The notes: generated from the sequence alone by a model not told the origin. A stretch of DNA of 64,000 nt from Oscillospiraceae bacterium (GCA_015067435.1 SVMM01000007.1:62001-126000), one strand, 5' to 3'; numbered from the stretch's first letter, positions 9,892 through 18,349 are shown. Translations and numbers: made by a program.

Positions 9892-11118
9892 TCAGATGTC
9901 GTCGCGGTTGACGGGGCAGGACATGCAGCGCGGGCCGCCGCGGCCGCGGGACAACTCGGCGCTCGGCACGGTGATGACGGTGATGCCGCGCTGGGCGAGC
10001 AGCTCGTTCGTCACATAGTTGCGGTCGTAGGTGATGACCTTGCCCGGAGCGATGGCGAGCGTGTTCGAGCCGTCGTTCCACTGTTCGCGCTGCGCCGCCA
10101 GCAGGTCGCCGCCGCCGCAGCGGATCAGGTCGACCGCGGGGAGCTTGAGCTCCGTGGCGAGGATCTTGTCCAGATCCTCCTTGAGCGCGTTGAACTTCAG
10201 GTCGCCGCCCTTGTCCATCGTCATCTCGTAGACGTTCAGCGGGCCCTCGATCTCCGGATGAATGGTGAACTTGTCGTAGTCGACCATCGTGAACACCGTG
10301 TCGAGGTGCATGAACGCGCGGATCTCGGGAATGTCGAAGGCGAGCACCTTCTTGAAGCCGGAGCCGCCGCCGAGCAGGCTGCGGGCAAACGCCTCCGCGC
10401 CGGAGGTCGTCGTGCGCTGGGAAAGGCCCACCGCCACGATGTCCTTCGAGAGCACCAGCACGTCGCCGCCCTCGATGGAGTAGGCGTCGGTGAGGTCGTA
10501 CCACTGCTTGTCGTCCGGCCCGGCGAAGTCCTTGTCGTGCAGGTACATGTAGCGCAGCAGCAGCGATTCGCGGCGGCGCGCCGGATAGTGCATGTGGTGG
10601 ATGCTCAGGCCGTTGCCGACGCAGGCGCCCGGGTCGCGCGTGAAATAGAGGTTGGGCATCGGGTCGGAGACGAAGGGATAGTCGTCGTTGTCGAGGTCCA
10701 TCAGGGACGTCGGCGCGGTCATGGCGACCTCGCTGCGGCGGATGCCGGCGATCAGCTTCGTGACCATGTCGCGCGGCGACATGCCCAGCAGGTACGAGGT
10801 CATGGACGCGCGCAGCCCGCGGGAGTTGATCTTGCTGAGGTTGAGGAACTCGTTGGCGAGCTGGATCTGCACCTCGGGATTGGAGATGGACTTCGCCACC
10901 TCGTCTACATAGTACAACACTTCGACGCCGTTGTCACGCAGAACCTGCGCGAAGGTGTCATGTTCCTCCTGTGCGATCTTGAGATACGGGATGTCGTCGA
11001 AGAGCAGCCTCTCGATGGTCGAGGGCGTCAGGGCCTCCAGCTCCTCGCCGGGGCGGTGCAGCAGCACCTTGTTCAGTTTGCCGATTTCCGAGTAGTTGTG
11101 GATTCCGGGATGCATCAT
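9892..11118 (-). CDS. arcA: Arginine deiminase
   Basis: Hydrolyses arginine to citrulline and ammonia. The 408 residues end in RCMSCPVNRDDI; Cys398 at the start of that motif is the expected nucleophile. FTRDPGACVGNG and HLDTVFTMVD supply the guanidine-binding Asp and catalytic His of the guanidino-modifying fold. There are two in-frame ATGs (11118 and 11115); AAGGAG lies nine bases before the first. It follows the MocR-like regulator by about 130 G+C-rich bases without a clear sigma-70 promoter, so read-through from that gene is likely. Confidence 0.96.
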   Translation of the reverse strand: MMHPGIHNYSEIGKLNKVLLHRPGEELEALTPSTIERLLFDDIPYLKIAQEEHDTFAQVLRDNGVEVLYYVDEVAKSISNPEVQIQLANEFLNLSKINSRGLRASMTSYLLGMSPRDMVTKLIAGIRRSEVAMTAPTSLMDLDNDDYPFVSDPMPNLYFTRDPGACVGNGLSIHHMHYPARRRESLLLRYMYLHDKDFAGPDDKQWYDLTDAYSIEGGDVLVLSKDIVAVGLSQRTTTSGAEAFARSLLGGGSGFKKVLAFDIPEIRAFMHLDTVFTMVDYDKFTIHPEIEGPLNVYEMTMDKGGDLKFNALKEDLDKILATELKLPAVDLIRCGGGDLLAAQREQWNDGSNTLAIAPGKVITYDRNYVTNELLAQRGITVITVPSAELSRGRGGPRCMSCPVNRDDI

Positions 11119-11137
11119 ATCTTTGCGCTCCTTTCCG

Positions 11138-11149
11138 GACCGCGCGGTC
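11138..11149. repeat. Palindrome in the MocR-arcA gap
   Basis: Perfect 12-base palindrome GACCGCGCGGTC just upstream of the arcA ribosome site. Related CCGCGCGG words occur about 100 bases further up. A regulator site or leader hairpin is possible; nothing more can be said. Confidence 0.4.
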
Positions 11150-11248
11150 TTGCCGCCTGCGGCCCCTACGTGTTTTTACGGTTGTCTCGCTCCGCCTCGG
11201 CGGCGGGCGGCCGGGCGAAAACCGGCGGCGCGGTCCGCGCGGATCGCG

Positions 11249-12733
11249 TCAGCGGTCCCCAAGAAATTCCTCCAGCGTGCTTTTGAAGATATCCAGTCCC
11301 CTGACGAGCCGGTCCTCCGGCTCGCGGGAGTAGTTGATGCGGACATGGGCGCGGCCCTCTTTCTTGCTGGCGTAGAACACGTGCCCGGGGATCAGCGTCA
11401 GCCCGCGGCTGTAGGAGCGGCTGGCAAAGAGCTTGCTGTCCACGCCGTCCGGCAGGCGGCACCAGACGTACACGCCGCCGCGCGGCTTTTCATAGCGCAC
11501 GCCCAGCGGCGCCATGGCGTCCAGCGCCTCGCACACGAGGTCGCGCTTGCGGCGGTAGACGCTGCGGAACTCCGAGAGCTTCGCGTAATAGCTGCCGTTT
11601 TCGAGATACGCGGCGGCGAGCTTCTGGGTGATCCAGTCCGGCGCCGCCATGTTCAGCGAGGCGAGGTAGCTCAGGCTTTCGATGATGGGCTTGCCCGCCG
11701 ACACGAACGCCAGCGACAGCCCCGGCACGAACGTGAGCGAAAACGAGTAGATGTAGATCACGTTGTCCAGCGTGTCCAGCGCCTTGATCGGCGTGACGCC
11801 CGCGCCCTCGTACACCAGCTCCGAGGCGGCGTCCTCCTCGACCACCGGCACGCGAAAGGCGTTGGAGATCTCGATGACGCGCCTGCGCCGCTCGGCGGAG
11901 AGCATGATGCCCGTGGGGTCGTGGAAGCTGGAGTTGAGGAAGATGAAGCGCGGCTTTTTGCGCCGCACCATATCCTCCAGCACGTCGCAGTCGACGCCCT
12001 CGCCGTCCATCGGCACGCGGCACACGCTGCCGCCGGAGAGCGCAACGATGCGCTGCACGTCCGGCGAGACCGGCTCCTCGGTGAGCACCACGTCTCCCGG
12101 CTTAATCAGCAGCAGCACCAGATAGCTCAGCGCCTGATTCGTCTCCTGCAGTACCTGGATCTCGCCCACGGAGGAGCGGATGCCCTTGGTGCTGAGGAAG
12201 GAGACCAGCTTTTGCCGCAGCTCGCGGTCGCCCTTATAGGGGGTGTAGAAGTCGCGGTCGTTCGCCCGGCCGCGCAGCAGCGCGGAGACGTCGCGCGCCA
12301 GCTCGTCGGTGCGGTATACGCCCGGCTGGGAGATGCCGCCGCCCATGGAGCAGCGCACGCCGGCGTCCGAATGCTCAAACAGGTCGTCGAACGACGTGTC
12401 CATGTCCAGATGCCACGACTTGATCTGGTTCGTCCAGTTGACGCGCTTGGCGCCTCCCTCGGCGGACTTCTCGTCCTGCGGCGCCTCGGCGGCGGCCGCG
12501 GCGGCGACCGTGTAGCCCGAGCCCTGCCGCGAGCGGAGCAGGCCGTCCGCTTTCAGCTCGCCGTACGCCTTCGCCACCGTGTTGCGATGCAGGCCCAGCA
12601 TCTGCGCCATGACGCGCTCCGAGGGCAGGACGCTGCCGTCCGGCAATTCGCCGGAGCGGATACGCGAGCGCAGGGAGAGTGCCAGTTGCAGATACACCGG
12701 AATTTTTTTGCCTTTGTCAATCTGGATGTTCAT
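11249..12733 (-). CDS. MocR/GntR-type regulator with degenerate aminotransferase domain
   Basis: 494 residues: an N-terminal GntR winged helix (about 8-75, with LPSERVMAQMLGLHRNTVAKAY), an alanine-rich linker (77-82), then a fold-type I aminotransferase-like domain (about 120-490). In MocR proteins PLP is held by the lysine of an FSK motif; here the aligned segment reads SFSLTFVPG, with Leu333. The usual EDDYDSEF stretch reads EEDAASEL (299-306), losing the Tyr. HDPTG (271-275) and the carboxylate-binding Arg region (HVRINY) remain. It therefore probably binds an amino-acid-like ligand without forming a PLP aldimine, or has lost cofactor use. Start ATG 12733 has a GGAG site. It heads the arginine cluster and faces the YjiH-family gene. 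Confidence 0.88.
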   Translation of the reverse strand: MNIQIDKGKKIPVYLQLALSLRSRIRSGELPDGSVLPSERVMAQMLGLHRNTVAKAYGELKADGLLRSRQGSGYTVAAAAAAEAPQDEKSAEGGAKRVNWTNQIKSWHLDMDTSFDDLFEHSDAGVRCSMGGGISQPGVYRTDELARDVSALLRGRANDRDFYTPYKGDRELRQKLVSFLSTKGIRSSVGEIQVLQETNQALSYLVLLLIKPGDVVLTEEPVSPDVQRIVALSGGSVCRVPMDGEGVDCDVLEDMVRRKKPRFIFLNSSFHDPTGIMLSAERRRRVIEISNAFRVPVVEEDAASELVYEGAGVTPIKALDTLDNVIYIYSFSLTFVPGLSLAFVSAGKPIIESLSYLASLNMAAPDWITQKLAAAYLENGSYYAKLSEFRSVYRRKRDLVCEALDAMAPLGVRYEKPRGGVYVWCRLPDGVDSKLFASRSYSRGLTLIPGHVFYASKKEGRAHVRINYSREPEDRLVRGLDIFKSTLEEFLGDR

Positions 12734-12898
12734 AGATGAAATCTCCGCGGGAGCGCCGAGCCCGCATGCCAAAACCGGCGCGCCCGCCCGGATGTCCGCC
12801 AGGACGCACAAAGAAACCGTCTGACCCTTGTGCAAAATAGCATAAACGGATGTAAGCGGCCGGAGGGAATTTGGCTATAATTGATGATTCCCAATTCT

Positions 12899-12927
12899 TA
12901 TATAATATGCCAATCGCCACTTTGCAA
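12899..12927 (-). promoter_or_regulatory. Promoter of the MocR-like gene
   Basis: Minus strand TTGCAA (plus 12922-12927), 17-base spacer, TATATA (plus 12899-12904). A TTGGCA word lies in the spacer and the inverted repeat CACTT-TGC-AAGTG (12918-12930) covers the -35 box, as expected for autoregulation. The transcript would have a leader of about 155 bases. Confidence 0.6.
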
Positions 12928-12961
12928 GTGCCAGTTTAATCACTCTTTCGTGTGCCAATTT
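12909..12961. repeat. Repeated TGCCA words, candidate MocR-like operators
   Basis: TGCCAAT at 12909, TGCCAGTTT at 12929 and TGCCAATTT at 12953, 20 and 24 bases apart, in direct orientation. An inverse copy ATTGGCA is at 13188-13194. MocR-type regulators usually bind direct repeats, so these are the natural candidates. Confidence 0.5.
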
Positions 12962-13131
12962 AGATGGAAATGCAAGACGTATGCATAAAACTTGCGAAAT
13001 ATGCACGAAAGGGGGCTGAACAGCGGGGCAGAGCGCAAAAAAATTAACTATATGCATAGCAAATTTGCCTGAGGAATCACGAAAACCGCCCGTTTTTACA
13101 AATTTCCGGTACTTTTTTAGTGCTTTCCGAC

Positions 13132-13144
13132 AAAGTGCCACTTT
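13132..13144. repeat. Inverted repeat AAAGTG-C-CACTTT
   Basis: Perfect 13-base inverted repeat upstream of the YjiH-family promoter. It shares AAGTGCCA with the copy at 12926-12933 that covers the opposite promoter, suggesting one regulator acting on both. Confidence 0.45.
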
Positions 13145-13223
13145 CGGCGCTTTTTTCCCTTGACAAAAGCAAACGCCATAATGTACGATTGGCAAGGCTG
13201 AATTGGCTGTTTATCTGGTCAAT

Positions 13224-13253
13224 TTGCACAATCGGGTCTTTGTTTAGTATAAG
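13224..13253 (+). promoter_or_regulatory. Promoter of the YjiH-family gene
   Basis: TTGCAC (13224-13229), 18-base spacer, TATAAG (13248-13253), 30 bases before the ATG. A better -35 word, TTGACA at 13160-13165 with TACGAT at 13184-13189, could be a second start point. Confidence 0.5.
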
Positions 13254-13282
13254 AAGGACGGAGAAAAAAGGAGTTGGTACTT

Positions 13283-14656
13283 ATGGAAAACAAGGGCAAA
13301 CTGAAAGCAATGTTCCTCATTCCTTCGCTCATCGGCGTGCTGATCTTCATGATCCCGATGAAGATCGGCGGAAGCTGGACGGTCATCGTCAAGGTTATTG
13401 CCGACTGGCTCAAGAATGATCTGATCGGCTACAACAACGTGGCGATCGTCTGCCTCGTGATTCTGACGGTCTCGGCGCTGCTGGCGCTGGTTGCGCAGGC
13501 AAAGCCCAAGTTCATCATGGACAACAAGATCCTCAAGGACTGCTTCGCCTGCTCCCCGGTGTGGGCGATCGTGCGCGTCATCGGCTGCCTGTGCGTGTGG
13601 ATCACCTATCTCTACGGCGAGGATTTCATGGGCATGGCGTCCAACGCGACGCTCATCCACATGATCGCCGGCGCGGATGAGGGCGAGCTTGCTTATGATC
13701 TGATCATCGGCCTCGTGTTCGTGTTTCTGGTTGCGAGCTTCCTGCTGCCGCTGCTGCTCGACTTCGGTCTTCTGGAGTACGTCGGCGCGCTGCTGACGAA
13801 GTTCATGCGCCCCGTGTTCAAAGTCCCCGGCCGCGCGGCGGTGGACTGCATCACCTCCTGGATCGGCGACGGCACGCTCGGCGTCATGCTGACCTGCAAC
13901 CAGTACGAGGGCGGTTACTATAACGCAAAAGAAGCATCCATCATCGCGACGCTGTTCTCCGCGGTTTCGATCACCTTCTCCCTCGTCGTGCTCGACGAGG
14001 TGGGTCTGACCCATATGTTCGGCGTTTACTATCTGCTGATCTGCTTTGTCGGTATCATCTGCGCCATCCTGTGCTCCCGCATCTGGCCGCTGAGCAAGAA
14101 GCCCGAGACCTATCTCGTCGAGGGCAACGCCATGCCCGATACCCTGCCCGAGGGCTACAAGACCTCCGGCGAGTACGGCATGGATCTCGCTCTCAAGCGC
14201 GTCGCGCAGCACAAGGGCGTCGGCGAGTTCTTCGGCAACGGCCTCAAGAACTGCATGAGCATGTGGTTCGGCGTTCTGCCCACCGTTATGGCGGTCGGTA
14301 CGATCGCGCTGGTCATCGCGGACTACACGCCGGTCTTTGAATGGCTCGGCCTCCCGTTCTACCCGCTGCTCCAGCTCCTCGGCGTGCCCGAGGCGAAGGC
14401 TGCCGCCGGCACGATGGTCGTCGGCTTCACCGATATGTTCACGCCCGCGATCCTGATCGCCGGCTGCGAGGACGCCATGACCCGCTTCATCGTCGCGGTC
14501 ATCTCCATCACGCAGGTGCTGTTCCTCGACGAGGTCGGCGGCCTGATCATCAGCTCCAAGCTGCCGGTCAATCTCGGCGAGCTGTTCGTGATCTTCCTGG
14601 AGCGCACGATCATCTCCATCCTGATCGTCGTCCCCATCGCGCATCTGCTGTTCTGA
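13283..14656 (+). CDS. YjiH-family multispanning membrane protein (nucleoside-recognition Gate domain)
   Basis: 457 residues with about 10-11 hydrophobic segments, ending at the membrane (IISILIVVPIAHLLF). It resembles the YjiH/nucleoside-recognition Gate-domain family, whose substrates are poorly known. Gate-like stretches are seen twice: SWIGDGTLGVMLTCNQYEGG (about 192-211) and GFTDMFTPAILIAGCEDAMT in the second half. The ATG at 13283 follows AAAAAAGGAG by nine bases; a TTG at 13274 is less likely. It faces the arginine cluster across a shared control region, and no arcD is present, so an arginine/ornithine or related amino-acid transport role is a reasonable guess, not shown. Confidence 0.78.
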   Translation: MENKGKLKAMFLIPSLIGVLIFMIPMKIGGSWTVIVKVIADWLKNDLIGYNNVAIVCLVILTVSALLALVAQAKPKFIMDNKILKDCFACSPVWAIVRVIGCLCVWITYLYGEDFMGMASNATLIHMIAGADEGELAYDLIIGLVFVFLVASFLLPLLLDFGLLEYVGALLTKFMRPVFKVPGRAAVDCITSWIGDGTLGVMLTCNQYEGGYYNAKEASIIATLFSAVSITFSLVVLDEVGLTHMFGVYYLLICFVGIICAILCSRIWPLSKKPETYLVEGNAMPDTLPEGYKTSGEYGMDLALKRVAQHKGVGEFFGNGLKNCMSMWFGVLPTVMAVGTIALVIADYTPVFEWLGLPFYPLLQLLGVPEAKAAAGTMVVGFTDMFTPAILIAGCEDAMTRFIVAVISITQVLFLDEVGGLIISSKLPVNLGELFVIFLERTIISILIVVPIAHLLF

Positions 14657-14669
14657 GAAAAAAGCATAA

Positions 14670-14708
14670 AGAGACCCGCGGCGCCGGTCGGCGCCGCGGG
14701 CCTTTGTT
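14670..14708 (+). terminator. Intrinsic terminator after the YjiH-family gene
   Basis: Perfect 11-bp stem CCCGCGGCGCC / GGCGCCGCGGG with loop GGTC (14675-14700), followed by CCTTTGTTAT. Confidence 0.8.
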
Positions 14709-14728
14709 ATATGCGGAAAACCTTGCAG

Positions 14729-14754
14729 CCTTTGCCGTTCGCGGACGGCAAAGG
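14729..14754 (-). terminator. Hairpin after glgP
   Basis: Stem CCTTTGCCGT / ACGGCAAAGG with a six-base loop just past the glgP stop. The U-tract on the minus strand is weak (GGTTTTCC), so termination may be partial. Confidence 0.55.
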
Positions 14755-14758
14755 AGCC

Positions 14759-17191
14759 TTACTCGCGGTGGGGGACGTTCCAGATCGTGCGCGCGTAGTC
14801 GCAGATCGAGCGGTCGGCGGCGAACACGCCGGAGTGCGCGATGTTGATAAGCGACATGCGGTTCCACTGCTTCGGATCGCGGTAGACCTCGCTGACGCGC
14901 TGGTGCGCGAGCTTGTAGCTCTCGAAGTCGGCGAGCAGCATGTACTCGTCCGCGGGACAGTTGTCGCCGGAGATCAGGCGGCGCGCCAGGTCGTTGTAGT
15001 TCTTCCCGTCGGCAAGCCCGTCGTTGAGGAGCTTCATGATCCACTTGAGGTCGGGGTCGTTCATGTAGTAGTCGGAGGCGTAGTAGCCCTTTTCATGCAG
15101 CTTCGCGACGCCGCGGGCGGTGAGGCCGAAGATAAAGATGTTGTCGTCGCCGACCTGCTCGTGCATCTCGACGTTCGCGCCGTCCAGCGTGCCGATGGTC
15201 AGCGCGCCGTTCATCATGAACTTCATGTTGCCCGTGCCGCTGGCCTCCTTGCCCGCGAGCGAGATCTGCTCGGAAAGCTCGGAGGCGGGCATCAGCTTTT
15301 CGGCGAGGGAGACGCGGTAGTTTTCAAGGAACACGACCTGCAAGCGGTCTTTGCACGCGGGGTCGCCGTTGACCGTCGCGGCGACCGAGTTGATCAGCTG
15401 GATGATGCGCTTGGCGACATGGTAGCCGGGCGCCGCCTTCGCGCCGAAGAGATAGGTGCGCGGCTGGAAGTCGAAGTTCGGGTTCTCCTTCATGTGCTGA
15501 TAGAGATAGATGATGTGCAGCACGTTGAGGAGCTGGCGCTTGTACTCGTGCAGGCGCTTGACCTGCACGTCGAACAGCGCGTCGGTGTTCAGAACGATGC
15601 CGGTCTCCGCCTCGACGTATTTGGCGAAGTTCGCCTTGTTTTCCGCCTTGATCCTGCCGAGACGCTCCAGCACGGACGCGTCGTCGGCGAAGCCCTCCAG
15701 CTCGCGCAGCTTTTCGGCGTGGAGCAGATAGTCGTTCCCGCCGGTGCACTCACACACGAGCGCGTGCAGCTTCGGATTGATCTCGGCGAGCCAGCGGCGG
15801 TGGTCGATGCCGTTGGTGACGTTCTTGAACTTGCCCTGATCGAGCTGGTAGGCGTCGGCAAAGACGTCGTGCTTGAGGATCTCGGAGTGCAGCGCGCTGA
15901 CGCCGTTGACGGCGAAGCAGGCGCAGATGCACAGGTTCGCCATGCGGATCTCGTTGTCCCAGATGATCGCCATGCGCGCGACGCGCCCGTCGCCCTGGCC
16001 GAAGTGCTGCTCCAGCTCCGCCTGATAGCGGCGCGCGATCTCGCGCACGATGCCCCAGATGCGCGGCAGCAGCGTTTCAAACAGCTCCTGCGGCCAGCGC
16101 TCCAGCGCCTCGGCGAGCACGGTGTGGTTGGTGTAGGCGACGGTCTGGCGGACGATATCCCACGCCTCGTCCCACTCGTAGCCCTCCTCGTCGAGGAGAA
16201 TGCGCATCAGCTCCGGAATGACCAGCGTGGGGTGCGTGTCGTTGATCTGGATGACGTGCTTCTGGTGGAAGTTGCGCAGCGTGCCGTACTGGGCGCGGTG
16301 CTTGCGCGTGATGGACTGGATCGTCGCGGAGACGAAGAAATACTGCTGGCGCAGGCGCAGGGACTTGCCCTCGTAGTGGTTGTCGTCAGGGTAGAGTACC
16401 TTGGCAATGACCTCCGCCATCGCCTGCTGCTCCACCGCCTTGAGGTATTCGCCCGAGGAGTAGAGCGACATATCCACCGGCGTGGGGGACTTGGCGTCCC
16501 ACAGGCGCAGGAGGTTGGAGTGGTCTGTGTTGTAGCCCGCGATGATCATGTCGCGCGGCACGGCGAGCACGCTGGTGAAGCCGACCTGCTCGGGGTGGTT
16601 GACGCCGTTCTCCCAGTGGTCGACGACGTGGCCGCCGAACTTGACCTCCTCGGTCTCGTCGGTCTTGGTGATGAGCCACGAGTCGCCCGCGTCGAGCCAG
16701 TTGTCCGCGAGCTCGACCTGCTGGCCGTCGACGATCTTCTGCTTGAAGATGCCCAGCTCATAGCAGATGGAGTAGCCGGTGGCGGGGATCTCCAGCGTGG
16801 TCATCGCCTCCAGATAGCACGCGGCGAGGCGCCCGAGACCGCCGTTGCCGAGACCGGCGTCCGGCTCTGCCTCGAAGATATCCGCCGGATCGAAGCCGAG
16901 AAAGCGGATGGCCTCCTTCAGAGGCTCCAGCACGCCGAGGTTAAAGGCGTTTTTCTCCAGCGAGCGGCCCATGAGAAATTCCATGGAGAGGTAGTGCACC
17001 TGCCGCTGCTGGCCCAGATGGACAAGCTTGTCGGTCGCGATGTTGTTGGCGTTCATGATGTCGCGCAGGACCATGGCGCAGGCCTTGAACATGTTCTCGG
17101 TGGTGGCCTGGTCGGCGGTGCGCCCGAAGTTGCGCTGGAGCTTGCCCAGGATCATCTGGGCAAGACGCTCTTTTTTATAGGTGTCTGTCAT
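14759..17191 (-). CDS. glgP: Glycogen/starch phosphorylase
   Basis: Releases glucose 1-phosphate from the ends of alpha-1,4-glucans using PLP. The 810 residues match the family. The PLP lysine is in SGTGNMKFMMNG (Lys657), preceded by the GLGGLGRLAACYLEA glycogen-phosphorylase signature near residue 110. The start MTDTYKKE at 17191 has GGAGG upstream; a longer open frame to 17275 is rejected because it runs over the promoter. It stands alone here, 43 kb from glgB/glgC/glgD, and has its own promoter with an inverted repeat at the -35 box. Confidence 0.96.
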   Translation of the reverse strand: MTDTYKKERLAQMILGKLQRNFGRTADQATTENMFKACAMVLRDIMNANNIATDKLVHLGQQRQVHYLSMEFLMGRSLEKNAFNLGVLEPLKEAIRFLGFDPADIFEAEPDAGLGNGGLGRLAACYLEAMTTLEIPATGYSICYELGIFKQKIVDGQQVELADNWLDAGDSWLITKTDETEEVKFGGHVVDHWENGVNHPEQVGFTSVLAVPRDMIIAGYNTDHSNLLRLWDAKSPTPVDMSLYSSGEYLKAVEQQAMAEVIAKVLYPDDNHYEGKSLRLRQQYFFVSATIQSITRKHRAQYGTLRNFHQKHVIQINDTHPTLVIPELMRILLDEEGYEWDEAWDIVRQTVAYTNHTVLAEALERWPQELFETLLPRIWGIVREIARRYQAELEQHFGQGDGRVARMAIIWDNEIRMANLCICACFAVNGVSALHSEILKHDVFADAYQLDQGKFKNVTNGIDHRRWLAEINPKLHALVCECTGGNDYLLHAEKLRELEGFADDASVLERLGRIKAENKANFAKYVEAETGIVLNTDALFDVQVKRLHEYKRQLLNVLHIIYLYQHMKENPNFDFQPRTYLFGAKAAPGYHVAKRIIQLINSVAATVNGDPACKDRLQVVFLENYRVSLAEKLMPASELSEQISLAGKEASGTGNMKFMMNGALTIGTLDGANVEMHEQVGDDNIFIFGLTARGVAKLHEKGYYASDYYMNDPDLKWIMKLLNDGLADGKNYNDLARRLISGDNCPADEYMLLADFESYKLAHQRVSEVYRDPKQWNRMSLINIAHSGVFAADRSICDYARTIWNVPHRE

Positions 17192-17246
17192 GCTGTAGCC
17201 TCCAATCCGGTATTTCGACGCTCGATAGGGTGCCGTTGTTGAGGAC

Positions 17247-17275
17247 AGAATAGCATTATTTTTGACACACGTCAA
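17247..17275 (-). promoter_or_regulatory. glgP promoter with operator-like repeat
   Basis: Minus strand TTGACG (plus 17270-17275), 17-base spacer, TATTCT (plus 17247-17252). The -35 box is part of the inverted repeat TTGAC-ACAC-GTCAA at 17262-17275, a likely regulator site. Confidence 0.65.
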
Positions 17276-17307
17276 TGAAAATGCCGCTTTTTGCCACGGA
17301 AAAAGCG

Positions 17308-17336
17308 TTGAAAAAACGCGGGTTTCGTAGTATCAT
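17308..17336 (+). promoter_or_regulatory. Promoter of the AEC transporter
   Basis: TTGAAA (17308-17313), 17-base spacer, TATCAT (17331-17336), about 55 bases ahead of the start. Confidence 0.6.
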
Positions 17337-17392
17337 GTCGCGTATCAGGCGGCGCGCGGAAAAAAGACGCGCCGGACGGAGGAAATGGACGT

Positions 17393-18325
17393 ATGGAATC
17401 GTTTCTGCATGGGATCGCGTCGGTGACGATCATCCTGATGCTGACCGCGACGGGCTGGTTCTGCGGGGCAAAGGGCTGGATGAACGCGCAGAGCAAGGCT
17501 TTTATCAGCAAATTCCTGCTCTCCATGGCGGTGCCGTGCATGTGCATCTACGGCCTGCGGAGCAACCTGACGCGCGAGATGCTGGCGTCCTCGCCGGCCA
17601 TGGTCGCGGCGCCGTTTCTGTGCAACGCGCTGAACTTCACGTGCGCGTTCGGACTTTCGAAGCTGCTGTGCCTGCCACGCAGGCAGTCCGGCGTGTTCGT
17701 CGTGATGTGCGGGCTTTCCAACGCGATGTTCATCGGCTACGCCATGTGCACGGAGCTGTTCGGCAGCGAGTGCGCCCCCTATGTGATCCTGTACTACCTC
17801 GCCAGCACCTGCTTTACCCAGACGATCGCGATGTGGCTGATCCGCCGCTCGGCGGACAATGAGGGCGGCGGCGCGGCGCAGGCGCTCAAATTTCTCCGCT
17901 CGCCAACAGTGATCGGCCTCGTTGTCGGCTTCACGCTGGTACTGCTGGACGTGACGCCGCCGTCGTTCGTCATGTCGTACCTGCGCTATATGAACAACGT
18001 TGTTTCCCCGCTCGCGCTTTTGCTGACGGGGTACATTATCTATGAAATGGGCTGGGACAAGCTGCGGCTCAACCGCACGCTCGCGGTTATGATGGCGTTC
18101 CGCTTCCTGTTCGCGCCCGGGGTCTACACGCTGCTCTGCGCGGTGTTCGGCATCGGCGGGCTTGCGCGCAGCACGTTCATCGTGGAGGCGTCGATGCCCG
18201 TGGTGACGCAGACGGTGGTCGCCGCCGCGCAATACGGCGCGGACGAGCAGCTTGCCGCGGAGGGCGCCGCGCTGACGACGCTGGCGAGCTTCCTCGTGAT
18301 CCCGGTGCTCATGCTGCTGCTGTGA
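17393..18325 (+). CDS. AEC-family (auxin efflux carrier-like) transporter
   Basis: 310 residues with about ten hydrophobic segments arranged as two five-helix halves: N-terminal MESFLHGIASVTIILMLTATG and a second half beginning near KFLRSPTVIGLVVG. The NAMFIGY segment (about residue 108) and the closing VVTQTVVAAAQYGAD segment are typical of the family, which exports or imports organic acids and amino acids. The substrate cannot be read from the sequence. GGAGGAAA precedes the ATG. It appears monocistronic, as the next gene has its own promoter. Confidence 0.88.
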   Translation: MESFLHGIASVTIILMLTATGWFCGAKGWMNAQSKAFISKFLLSMAVPCMCIYGLRSNLTREMLASSPAMVAAPFLCNALNFTCAFGLSKLLCLPRRQSGVFVVMCGLSNAMFIGYAMCTELFGSECAPYVILYYLASTCFTQTIAMWLIRRSADNEGGGAAQALKFLRSPTVIGLVVGFTLVLLDVTPPSFVMSYLRYMNNVVSPLALLLTGYIIYEMGWDKLRLNRTLAVMMAFRFLFAPGVYTLLCAVFGIGGLARSTFIVEASMPVVTQTVVAAAQYGADEQLAAEGAALTTLASFLVIPVLMLLL

Positions 18326-18349
18326 GCGGCGCGCCGCCGAAGACGGACA

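Larger units (their letters stand above)
12734..13282. other. Long AT-rich divergent control region (549 bp)
   Basis: Gene-free stretch between the MocR-like gene and the YjiH-family gene, clearly richer in A+T than its surroundings. It holds one promoter for each side, several TGCCA(A/G) words in both orientations, two inverted repeats built from AAGTG/CACTT, and two copies of TATGCATA (12980-12987 and 13051-13058). Short frames inside it have no ribosome sites or recognisable protein features. Confidence 0.7.

Noticed and set aside
12875-13195. 106-codon minus-strand frame in the MocR/YjiH gap
   Set aside because: It covers promoters and operator-like repeats, lacks a ribosome site and has no protein-like pattern.
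18325-18340. GCGGCGCGCCGC palindrome after the AEC gene as a terminator
   Set aside because: Palindromic but without a loop or U-run; no support for termination.
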